64,000 bases of DNA, taken from Podospora pseudocomata (lineage: Eukaryota > Ascomycota > Sordariomycetes > Sordariales > Podosporaceae). The notes under the pieces were generated by a model, which saw only the letters and a list, made by a program, of their open reading frames with translations, made no database searches and was not told where the DNA came from. Below, piece after piece: positions 1 to 8,531 of this stretch. The DNA is taken from assembly GCF_035222375.1 (NCBI RefSeq), contig NW_026946365.1:1550001-1614000 (forward strand), written 5' to 3'. Each line of letters opens with the position of its first letter. The stretch's first letter is position 1. A program made the position numbers and the translations under genes.

Positions 1-949
1 CACTCGGCCTCGGAGCAACGTCGTCGACCACTCCACCCCGGTGTCAACACCATGTGCCTATTCACCACGATCTCTCACACTCTCCCTCATCATCGCCAGA
101 CAATCAGCAGAGTCGGCACAAACGCTTCTTTCTTTCCGCATTTCCGACAGAGACTCTCATCAGCCCTTCCTCACCATCACATCTATCAATCTTCAGAAAA
201 GACGTGTGAGACTCGAGATACCAACTACGGCTGCGGTCACACGCACGCTACCACCATCTACTGCGAGAAATTCCGAACCCATTCCCGGAAGCTCACTTCG
301 CCACTTCTGCGATGAGGTCAACCACAGGGAGAGAGATTTCCACGGATCAGAAGTGTTTGTTGAAAGATTGCCAGTGGGAGGGTCTCGATGGTCTGGTGTC
401 TTTCCCTGCTTTTGAGCGACCCCAGACGATACGCTCATAGCAAGGAAGAGCAGCATTTCTTCCAACAAATGAGCTGCCGACGACGGAGCTTCACACAAGA
501 GATACGACATAAAATGGAAGCTAGTTTACGACCAAGGAGAGAGAACGCAAAAAATGCTGGATCATCAGCAGCAGAAGGACAGGAAGAAGGACTCAGAGAC
601 ATCGTCCCCCTACCACACCACCTGGCACTACAACAGTACTTTTCCATCACATATTACCTTGGGCCCTAATCACGCCATTTCCCTCAAGCGATACCCCAAT
701 CCCCTTTCACTTAATAGCACCATTTCTCTCACCTATCCCCCAAAAGATCCGAGCAATGCTCCAATAAAGAACCAATTTTCTTCACACATTTTTGTCTCTT
801 CTCTGTGAGTGAACGTTGCCTGCTGACTAAGCACATCATCCCACCTCTCAAAAAAGGGGGTCACAGCACCATTTCGTCTCTCATCTCCACTTCACCAAAC
901 AAAGGAGTTCACCACTCACCCGTTCACTTACCAGCAGCCGCCACCAAAA
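1..949. other. Left edge, no supported gene
   Basis: No reading frame here has a convincing product. Several overlapping short frames on both strands (up to about 124 codons) have composition typical of chance. The last part is presumably the promoter and leader of the gene that starts at 950. Confidence 0.5.
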
Positions 950-1616
950 ATGACAACCCCCCTCCCTCCCCTCCCAGGCAATTACGCCACAGCCCTTAAC
1001 CTCATCGATGCAGCCCACGCCCAAGACCCCCGGCCCGGCCCCAACGACGTCCCCTACGAGCTGCACTACGCCCAAAAAATGACTCGCTGGCTGGCCAGGC
1101 GGAAAAAGGATGCGTCGCCCGCCCTGCAGCTGGCCTGTCGAGCGCAGCATTTTCGACGGTATATCCCCCCCCTTTCCCCCTCATAAACACTAAACTGATG
1201 ATGTGAAATAAAGCTGGGAAATCCCCCGCTCAACCTACCCCATGACCCGGCCGGGCTACCTCACCTGGCGGGCAAAACAAAAGTCTGTCGCTGCCACCCA
1301 GCTCACCGAGCTCCTGTCCTCAGACGAGATCCAGCCTGGGCTGGACAAAGAAGAGATTGAGCGTGTAGCTGCGCTGGTGAGGAAAGAAGACCTCAAAAAT
1401 AACGAGGAGACGCAGGTGCTGGAGGACGTGGCCTGCTTGGTGTTTTTGGACGACCAGTTTGATGATTTCGAGAGCAAGCCTGAGATTGACGAGGACAAGA
1501 TAATCAGCATTCTGCAAAAGACGTGGGGGAAGATGAGCGAGGAGGGGAGGGGGTTGGCGTTGGGGATGGAGTTGAGTGAGAGGGCCAAGATGTTGGTCGG
1601 GAGGGCGCTTGCTTAG
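950..1616 (+). CDS. DUF4202 family protein
   Basis: Two exons, 950-1158 and 1214-1616, give 203 residues. The intron runs from a GTATAT donor to an AAG acceptor, and joining it restores the stretch HFRRWEIPRSTYPMTRPGYL. That stretch is the signature of DUF4202, the fungal and bacterial family often loosely annotated as glutamyl-tRNA synthetase-like. The conserved RAQH and WEIPR positions lie near residues 62-75, and an acidic segment with FLDDQF follows in the second half. The biochemical role of the family is not established. The gene stands alone, about 260 bp upstream of the FMN dehydrogenase on the same strand. The second-exon frame also has an internal ATG at 1242, but starting there would drop the family signature, so 950 is preferred. 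Confidence 0.85.
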
Positions 1617-1849
1617 AACTGATAATGATAAAGCATGAGAGAATCGGCGTGTGTGATGTGTGTTTTGGTGGTGTCGGGTGTCGGACCCGCGGTGCTCGGG
1701 GGTCTTTGTCCCGAAGATCGGTAACTTCGGCCGAGAAAAGTGACGTCGCTTCGGTCGGCGGTGGATGATATCCCCGGTGTAAGCCCGGACTCTTCACCTC
1801 CTCGCTCAACAACCAACATCGGTCCCATCTTCATCACAAAGTAAACACC

Positions 1850-1874
1850 AAAAAAAAAAAAAAAAAAAAAAAAA
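1850..1874 (+). repeat. Poly(A) tract of 25 touching a start codon
   Basis: An uninterrupted run of 25 A ends exactly at the base before the ATG of the FMN dehydrogenase gene, so it would form the last part of the 5' leader. Its length may vary between strains or be imprecise in the assembly. Confidence 0.9.
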
Positions 1875-3341
1875 ATGTCCCGCAAGATATCCCCAGCAGA
1901 ACTATCCCAACATGATTCCCCCAGTTCCCTCTGGCTAGCAATCAACGGCCTAGTCTACAACCTCACCGCCTTCGCCCCCTCCCACCCGGGCGGTCTCCAA
2001 ATCCTCCTTCAACATGCCGGCCAAGACGCCTCAGTCCCCTACAACAAAGTGCACTCGCCCTCCCTAATCCGGACTTCCCTTTCTCCAACAGCACAAATCG
2101 GATCATCTGACTCGATCCAAACCCCCGTTCCCCAGATATTCTCATCTGTGCCCACCAAGCCCCCATTATCAACCTTGATCTCCCCCCACGACTTCCCCCT
2201 CGCCGCCATCCCCTCCCTCACCCCAAAGGCAACCGCATTCATCTCCTCCGCCGCAACCGACTGCCTCACCCACCGCGCCAACTCCTCCCTCTACTCTCAC
2301 CTCACCCTCCGCCCCCGCATCCTGATCAACGTCTCCACCCCGACCACCCGCCTCGTCACCACCATCCTCAACTGCCCTGTCTCATCACCCATATTCATCT
2401 CCCCCACCTCCCTGGGGAAAATAATCCACCCGTCTGGTGAAAAGGCCATAGCACTGGCTTGTTCCAACCTCGACATGGCCCAAACAATCAGCACGTCTGC
2501 ATCCTTCACCCTGTCGGAGATTTTATCTGGGCAAAATACCTCTCACCCGGCGTTTCTGCAGTTGTATGTTGATAAAAACAGGGTTAATTCTGAGAGGGTG
2601 ATTGAAGAGGCGGTGAGGAATGGGGTCAGGGCGGTGATGGTCACGGTTGATGCGCCGGTGCCTGGGAAGCGGGAGGCTGATGAACGGATTCCCACTGCTG
2701 CTGGGGGGGAGACACTGGCTCCGATGGCGGGGACGGCAGCTGCTGTTGGGGACGGGAAAGGGGCGGCGCTGGGGAGGGTGATGGGGGGGTATATTGATGA
2801 TTCGTTTTCGTGGGAGGATTTGGGGTGGGTGAAGGGCTTGTTGCCGGAGGGGGTTAAGCTTGTGTTGAAGGGGGTGCAGACTGCGGCTGATGCGGTTAGG
2901 GCGATGGAGACGGGGTTGGTGGATGGGATTGTCATTTCCAACCATGGAGGAAGGAGTCTTGACACTGCTACCGGGACGATTTTGGTGCTGTTGGAGCTGC
3001 AGAGGTGTTGTCCGGGGGTGTTTGACAGGATGGAGGTGTTGATTGATGGGGGGGTGAGGAGGGGGACGGATGTATTCAAGGCGTTGTGTTTGGGGGCGAG
3101 GGGGGTGGGCGTTGGGAGGGGGGTGCTGTGGGCGTTGGGGGGGTATGGGAGGGAGGGGGTGGAGAGGTATTTGGAGATTTTGAACGATGAGCTGGTGACG
3201 ACGATGAAGATGTGTGGGGTGACGAGTTTGGAGGAGTTGCACCCGGGGTTGGTGAACACGAGGGCGGTCGATCATTTGGTGCCGGAGAGGGTGGGTGAGG
3301 AGCATCCTTATGCGAAGTGGAGGAGGAAGAGTAAGTTGTGA
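1875..3341 (+). CDS. Cytochrome b5 / FMN-dependent 2-hydroxyacid dehydrogenase
   Basis: Single-exon gene of 488 residues. Residues 3-75 form a cytochrome b5-type haem domain with the HPGG motif (His37) and a second haem His at about 60 (KVHSP). The rest is an FMN_dh barrel like yeast L-lactate dehydrogenase (cytochrome b2) and glycolate oxidase. Visible active-site motifs are LQLYV, VDAPVPGKREAD, VLKGVQ (flavin Lys), SNHGGRSLD (catalytic His and Arg, about residue 355) and IDGGVRRGTDVFKAL. Members of the family oxidise an alpha-hydroxyacid and pass electrons from FMN to haem. Two things are odd. The usual YY of the AYYSSG substrate loop reads AFISSA here. There is also no evident mitochondrial presequence, unlike b2. 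Substrate and location are therefore open. A poly(A) run directly abuts the ATG. Confidence 0.88.
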   Translation: MSRKISPAELSQHDSPSSLWLAINGLVYNLTAFAPSHPGGLQILLQHAGQDASVPYNKVHSPSLIRTSLSPTAQIGSSDSIQTPVPQIFSSVPTKPPLSTLISPHDFPLAAIPSLTPKATAFISSAATDCLTHRANSSLYSHLTLRPRILINVSTPTTRLVTTILNCPVSSPIFISPTSLGKIIHPSGEKAIALACSNLDMAQTISTSASFTLSEILSGQNTSHPAFLQLYVDKNRVNSERVIEEAVRNGVRAVMVTVDAPVPGKREADERIPTAAGGETLAPMAGTAAAVGDGKGAALGRVMGGYIDDSFSWEDLGWVKGLLPEGVKLVLKGVQTAADAVRAMETGLVDGIVISNHGGRSLDTATGTILVLLELQRCCPGVFDRMEVLIDGGVRRGTDVFKALCLGARGVGVGRGVLWALGGYGREGVERYLEILNDELVTTMKMCGVTSLEELHPGLVNTRAVDHLVPERVGEEHPYAKWRRKSKL

Positions 3342-4140
3342 GGCGCGAGGTGGATTGTGTGAGTGGCGGTGGGCGGTGACGACGGGAGGTCGAGCTGATG
3401 CTATGGGCCGACTGAGCGAACATGAGGAGAAGAGGCGGGACACCAAGAGACAGAACCACGGTATATTTACCACCTTCCTCACCCACCTTCCAACAGCAGC
3501 CCTGTAATCTTGACCAGGGCGCCACATTTCGTGGTCAGGACAAATGGTCAAGGTGGAGGGGCTGCTGTTACCTTCCCCCGCCGGGAGCTTGCAACCGATA
3601 GCTCCCGAGTTCGATTCGAAGTAAAACCACCGGGGTTTTCGTAGCCGGCCACCTCTCCCAGACACGTGTCTGGGTGGGTTGGCCCGGTAAGCTTTTGCCC
3701 TTTTTTTTTTCATTCTTTTTTTTTCATTTTTTTTCATTCTTTTTTTTTCATTATCTTAATATCTGGTATTTTTGCTATTACCCAGTTGAAGACCTCTGTT
3801 GTTTTATTTTTGACTTTTTTGAGGTGCAGGAGTTGTGGGAGTCTCGAGTGTTTGGTTTACCATGACTTGCGACTCGACCTTGAGCTTCTCAACTCAACGC
3901 GTCTTGCTCGCACTGTTACATGTCCACCAAACAAACCTACAAAACCCACATCAAGTCAGGCAAACATCGTCTGAAAGCATTATTCTACATACCACTTGAA
4001 AGCACAAGCACAAACAAGCAATGAGAACAACTCACAGGAATCATATCCTAGGCATTACCCTAACCCTATTCCCATCCTCCGCCACCCCTGACAACAGCAA
4101 AACAAAAGTCAACAAAACAAACCCCCTATTCCCACAACCA
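3342..4140. other. Intergenic, convergent 3' flanks with T-rich repeat
   Basis: This lies between the 3' ends of two convergent genes. It holds a T-rich repeat at about 3701-3751 (runs of 8-10 T separated by CATTC or CA). I see no coding signal. Confidence 0.6.
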
Positions 4141-5447
4141 TCACAACTCCTCCTCCCCATCCTCAACAGTAGCCTGATAACAACCCTTATCACCCCCACC
4201 TCCTTCCACCTCAGCCTCATCAACATCCATCCCCCCATCCAACCCTCCAAAACCCCAAGTCTGCCCACCTTGCACCGTCTCAGTAAAATAATCCTGCCCC
4301 TTCTCCCTCCCCTTCCCTTTATCCCTCTTCCCCCTCGTCCCCTCCCCCACCTGTTCCCTCTCCCTCTCTTTCCCCTTACCCTTAACCTTCCTACTCCGTT
4401 CCCCAACCTCCTCCCCCGTCCTCTTCTTCCGTCTCGAAATCTGCTGCAACCGAGCATAATCCCCCTCATCCAACTCCATCTTCACCTCCTCCCCTTGATC
4501 CTCCACGTTATACCCTCCCTCCCCAAACTCCCCCTCCGGATCCCTCACCCTAACAGCATCACAATGCCGCCTCCACACCCGTTCGGCAAATCCAAAAGAG
4601 GCCTTTTCCTCCCGTCTCATCATCTCTTCTCTCTTCTTCCGATCTTTTTCCTTTTCCTTGTGGTGGTGGGAAGAGTTTGCTGTGAGGATAGCGTAGTCGG
4701 CTAGGTACCCTACTGCGGGTGTGTATGCTGGGGCGCTGGACATCATTTTGTCGTATTCGCCTATTGTCATGACGCAGGGTTTGGTGGATTGGGATTTTAG
4801 GCGGGAGGTGAGGTAGGTTTGGAGGGGGGAGGTGGTGGTGGTGGTTGTTTCGTGGGTTGGTGGTGGTGGTGGTGGTGGTGGCGGGTTAGGGTGAGGAAGA
4901 GGGGTAGATTGATTAGGTTGCGGGAATGGGCCTGACACGTTGTGGTCTGGATTTGTCCATGGATCACACGCCGGTTCAGGGGGCGGTCGAATCCCCTGTG
5001 TGAACCAATTATCCCAATACTCTTCGTCCCCTTCCGTGTCCCGCGCGCCGGCAGGTCGAAACTCAGACGACGGCATCGTCAATCCGATGGATCCGGTCTT
5101 CCAAAACCAGGAGCTCAGGGCTGGAGGCTGCTGATCTGACATCAGAGGCTGAAGAGTCGCGGTTTGACGAACCTCCTCCTGCTGTGGATAATATTGCCGG
5201 TAACCACCCTGATACTGCCCCTGTGCCTCCAACAACGACTGCGGTCCTGCCAACAGTTAACACCACCCCAGAACCCATATCAGCATTCCCGAAACTCACC
5301 TCTACCCCCCTCCCTACACCCCTCACACCTCCCATGCCCACAAGCAACCTCATAAACAATCTGCCCTCCCCCCACAATATGCCCCCCACAGTACCGCCCA
5401 TCCCGATTCCCAAAGTCGCACTGACAGCACATCCACGCTATTACCAT
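4141..5447 (-). CDS. Cys-module protein with proline-rich and charged tail, unknown function
   Basis: Two exons on the minus strand, 5447-5300 and 5246-4141, give 417 residues. The 53-nt intron has a GTGAGT donor, a GTTAAC branch-like site and a CAG acceptor. The start at 5447 is chosen because it puts the Cys module at the N-terminus: MVIAWMCCQCDFGNRDGRYC, then CGHGRCEGC (about residues 1-45). This looks like a small zinc-binding module but matches no family I can name. After it come a Gln/Tyr-rich part, a run of nine prolines, a basic and coiled segment (KEKEKDRKKREEMMRREEK) and a lysine/glutamate-rich tail with KGKGKE repeats ending in an acidic patch. It shares the C-C-x-C-x9-C pattern with frames at 6505-6903 and 7171-7329. 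Function unknown; nucleic-acid or protein binding is only a guess. Confidence 0.72.
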
Positions 5448-5956
5448 GATGGTCGGTAACACCACAGCAGCAAGCTGACAACAGCTTGCCAGCAGCCAAA
5501 AAAAAAAAAATCTAATCAGAAACAAAAAGGGGTAAAGAGTTAACCAAAAAAAAGAAATGATCAGGTCAAAAGAGAAGAAGAAAACGGCCGAGAGCCCTTT
5601 TATACACACACACACACACAACACTCGCACTGCACTGGCTACCAGCAGCATCATGCTGTGTCTTCCCGAGTCACCTGTGCGCCCCCATGGTCCCCTGTGT
5701 CACCCTTGACACAAACACCAACAACACGGGAGGCTGCACATAGGGGCGCCTGTCACGTACAACCAACCGGCCGCAGGACCATGGCACGTTTGAGGTTTAG
5801 AGCTATCCATTGAGAAAATGATTTGGTCTTGGAAATACTCGACAGGCTTAAGATAACTGCTTAATGACGCTGATCAACCGTGGTGAGGCCTTGAAAAGAA
5901 ATACCCACGCTTCCAGAAATGTACCAAGCCCTCCAATCCAGTGTATGAAAACGGCC
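5448..5956. other. Intergenic, upstream of Cys-module gene
   Basis: Probable promoter of the minus-strand gene that starts at 5447. It holds a short (CA)n run near 5606-5622 and A-rich patches. Nothing else was recognised. Confidence 0.5.
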
Positions 5957-6502
5957 TCAAAAAACATAGGCAGTGCCTTGAAACATAAAGACGAGACGTC
6001 TAGAAAGCCATCGAGTAAGCCTTGGAAGAGAGTGAACGATGCTCCAATAGGCAGTTGATTGACCGCCAGTGTTGTTGGATTCGTCATTGCCGTCAGATCC
6101 TTGCTTGTCGTTGGATCCGCCATTGCCATCATTCTTGACAGCAGCTGGAGACGCAGCCGGGGCTGGAGACGAGCCGTAGGAGCACGCAGGAGACGGGCCC
6201 CGATTGCGATCGGTAGGTGCACCGCTACCGCCGTTGATACCGCTGTTGGTGCCGCCGGGAGGTGCAGTGGCATCCACAACCGCAGCCATGGGTGTCTCTT
6301 GGGCGGGAGGCTGCGGGGGCACCAAGATGGGTTGAACAAGAGGCACAGACACAGGGCCATGTTGTTCCAGACCAAGTGCAGGATCGGTTATCGAAAAATC
6401 GGCAATGCCATCAGGGAGGCCGTCGGGGTAGTGGAACGGAGGGCTTCTGGGGAAGAACCCCGGTTCCTCATAGGGAAATTCGACGTTGTGGTAACCTCCC
6501 AT
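5957..6502 (-). CDS. Pro-rich frame, probable 3' exon of the Cys-module gene just upstream
   Basis: This is an open frame of 181 codons beginning MGGYHNVEFPYEEPGF. It is rich in Pro, Gly, Ser and Asn, and its final 30 residues are more basic and hydrophobic. It begins two bases after the stop of the minus-strand Cys-module frame at 6505-6903, separated by a sequence that could be an intron end (GCTGAC branch-like, then CAG or TAG). It is therefore either the 3' exon of that gene or a separate low-complexity gene. I could not find a donor whose phase fits cleanly, so the join is unresolved. No domain recognised. Confidence 0.4.
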   Translation of the reverse strand: MGGYHNVEFPYEEPGFFPRSPPFHYPDGLPDGIADFSITDPALGLEQHGPVSVPLVQPILVPPQPPAQETPMAAVVDATAPPGGTNSGINGGSGAPTDRNRGPSPACSYGSSPAPAASPAAVKNDGNGGSNDKQGSDGNDESNNTGGQSTAYWSIVHSLPRLTRWLSRRLVFMFQGTAYVF

Positions 6503-6504
6503 TG

Positions 6505-6903
6505 CTATTGTCTGTCAGCTCCCGAAAGGTGAGAGCAACGAAAGAGAAACATGCGCAGCTCAGGATCTTGCGTGCAATCCTTGCAGCATCTGTGGCGACC
6601 TCGGGTTCCTCTCCCACTGCAGGTATCATTCGTGCATCTACCGCCCTCTTCGATTTCTGTCCCGCATTTGCAACAAAGACCATGGCCTGCCCTGGCAGTA
6701 ACAATCCCGGTATACGCATGGCTGGGAGGAATAGAGTGTTGGTGCAGAGCTGGCGGCGGTCCAGGGATCGGTCGCCTTTGCCTCGCTGCAGAGTTTGGTT
6801 CAGGACCGGCCCTGGGATGGACAGGCTGAGCAGAGGCTGCGTGCGGAGCTGAAGCAGTGGCAGGGGTGGACGATGGAGTGTCTGAAGCACATGTTGAGGG
6901 GGT
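6505..6903 (-). CDS. Cys-module protein exon (partial model)
   Basis: This minus-strand frame of 132 codons has no ATG. It opens right after a good acceptor (TTCTTGTAG, ending at 6904), so a 5' exon is missing from the model. A Pro/Ala/Ser-rich segment of about 75 residues leads into a Cys-rich module: GLCCKCGTEIEEGGRC, then CSGRGTRGRHRCCKDC. The spacing C-C-x-C-x9-C, followed by H-x-R-C-x-x-x-C, closely follows the N-terminus of the gene starting at 5447 (CCQC-x9-C and CGHGRCEGC), which argues for a shared origin. The pattern of eight or more Cys plus His suggests zinc binding, by inference only. The 3' end is also uncertain; see the adjacent Pro-rich frame. Confidence 0.45.
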   Translation of the reverse strand, partial: TPSTCASDTPSSTPATASAPHAASAQPVHPRAGPEPNSAARQRRPIPGPPPALHQHSIPPSHAYTGIVTARAGHGLCCKCGTEIEEGGRCTNDTCSGRGTRGRHRCCKDCTQDPELRMFLFRCSHLSGADRQ

Positions 6904-7170
6904 CTACAAGAAGCTGGAACGTAAGTGGTTGTGGTAGATGGATGGCTTGGTGTTTAGAATGGGTGAAAAGTCCATCCTCGAACTGAGTCGTCCTCAAAAA
7001 GTGCATTTGGGATTCAATGTGTGCTAGAGAAAGGTACAGTTGAGTTGAGGAGGAAAGATCAAGGCAGCGTCCACTTGGACGACAGGCGGAGTGGACCTAG
7101 CCCTGGGAGGCTCTATCTTTGCTTGAGATCTCAAGGTTTCTTAAGACATTTAGTCAGTGTTGGAACGAGA

Positions 7171-7329
7171 TCAGCGGCATTGGCCAGTCATCGCGGTCCA
7201 TTCAGTGCATCTGCAGCACATCCACGGTCTTCCCTGATAACGGCAAAAATTGCCGCATATAATCTGAGTGGCATCTTCTGCTGGCTGGGCGTTGCCGAAG
7301 GACAAGCATTGGGTCTGACGTAGGGACAT
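7171..7329 (-). CDS. Small Cys-rich ORF of 52 residues
   Basis: This ATG-to-stop frame on the minus strand has 52 residues and starts MSLRQTQCLSFGNAQPAED. It carries CGNFC followed by PWMCCRCTEWTAMTGQC. The last part repeats the C-C-x-C-x9-C spacing, and the Trp, of the module in the gene starting at 5447. The second half of that module (H-x-R-C-x-x-C) is absent, because the frame stops two codons after the last Cys. It could be a truncated relic, a 5' exon whose donor I cannot recognise, or a true small protein. It is too short to be secure on its own; the motif match is the only support. Confidence 0.3.
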   Translation of the reverse strand: MSLRQTQCLSFGNAQPAEDATQIICGNFCRYQGRPWMCCRCTEWTAMTGQCR

Positions 7330-7910
7330 TCACAGGGGTGAATTTCTAAGTGACAACTGCGCATCTTCGCAGAGCTGCGGAAAGTATGAAGGTTCTTGAT
7401 AGAGTGGCGAAAAACGGGCCAACTTGAAGAGTTGCGAGATAGGTAAGGTGGTTGGATGGGTGTTGTTGCTGATGGGAAGCTGGCAAGAGTTCATGCTAAG
7501 CTGGGGAAATCACTGGCAGTCCTTAACTATCTACACTGAAGAACATACTGGCAGCAATTGGTTCTGTCACATGGAGACTGATGTCAAAGTCTGGATCTCG
7601 CGGCTGTAGTTTCCTTGCGTATTCAGTTTCATGCTTCATATTCTTGCCCTTTTTCCTGTTTGCTTCCACGTCACAAAAGTATCAAGAGTTCTCTGCTGCA
7701 GCCAGAGAGTTTCTTCGTCATACCTCAATGTACCAGTATAAACTGCCTTGTCATGGCCATCATCAACTCCTCCACTTGCTCTCCATCACCATCACCGTCT
7801 TCATCTTCTTTCCATGGCACCAGCATCTGCAAGCGAGCAACACTCAAGCAGCCCATCCTCCACAGCCTTCACCAGTTCTCATCGACTCCAGAGTCTTATC
7901 GCAGATCACG

Positions 7911-8531
7911 ATGTCCGGAGCTAAAGGAGGATGGTACTGCCCTACTTGCAACTTCCTTTGGGATTCGAGCATACAAAGATGCCACGACGAGGGATGTCGC
8001 GGCCAGCCACCGCTTCAACATTCTCCGCAGGCTGTGCATTATCCTGCGCCTGCACAAGCCCAGAACCCAGCTGGCTACAATGCTGTTGCTCAGCAGCAGC
8101 AGGCATACCAAGAGTCGCAGACGCAGGCGTATGCACCCCAGCAACAGCAGGGACAGCAGCTTCAACGCGCGCACCAGTGCTATGCCCCACAGCCCGGTCA
8201 ACAATACTACGCCCCAGGATATTCACAAGCCCAGTCGAGCCAGCAGGCTTGGGTGCGGGCGGAGGTTTACTACTATCAGCAGCAGAATCCCGCTGCGCAG
8301 TCGGGAGCTCAAGCGTATGTCGCTGGACAAGGTTATCCTGGGCAGCAACAACCGCAACAGCCACAGCAGCAGCAGCAAAATCAAGTGCTTCCGCCCCCTC
8401 AAAGTGACTGGGTCTTGGATCCCGTTAGTCGACGCTGGCGTCCGCCGAATAGCTTTGGCGGACAGGGCGGCCAAGGGGGACAGAGCCAGTGGTGGGTTTT
8501 ATTTCCATTGTTAGTTTGCTTGTGTCTGTGA
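7911..8531 (+). CDS. Short Cys-motif protein with Gln-rich tail
   Basis: An open frame of 206 residues starting MSGAKGGWYCPTCNFLWDSS. The N-terminal W-x-C-x2-C-x10-C-x4-C arrangement (about residues 8-27) resembles a small zinc ribbon or RanBP2-like finger, though the Asn spacing is not typical of RanBP2. The remainder is Gln/Tyr/Ala/Pro-rich (prion-like composition) and ends PPPQSDWVLDPVSRRWRPP, a more ordered-looking closing motif, then Gly/Gln repeats. The frame is open well upstream of 7911, but the ATG there directly precedes the Cys motif. Splicing a GTGGGT donor at 8492 to an AG at 8545 would end the protein a few residues after the Gly/Gln part, so the exact C-terminus is uncertain. 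It lies divergent to the minus-strand Cys-module frames. Confidence 0.6.
   Translation: MSGAKGGWYCPTCNFLWDSSIQRCHDEGCRGQPPLQHSPQAVHYPAPAQAQNPAGYNAVAQQQQAYQESQTQAYAPQQQQGQQLQRAHQCYAPQPGQQYYAPGYSQAQSSQQAWVRAEVYYYQQQNPAAQSGAQAYVAGQGYPGQQQPQQPQQQQQNQVLPPPQSDWVLDPVSRRWRPPNSFGGQGGQGGQSQWWVLFPLLVCLCL

Noticed and set aside
2523-3737. Minus-strand frame of 404 codons
   Set aside because: It lies antisense to the FMN dehydrogenase. Its His/Pro/Arg-rich translation is the mirror of G-rich coding DNA and has no domain.
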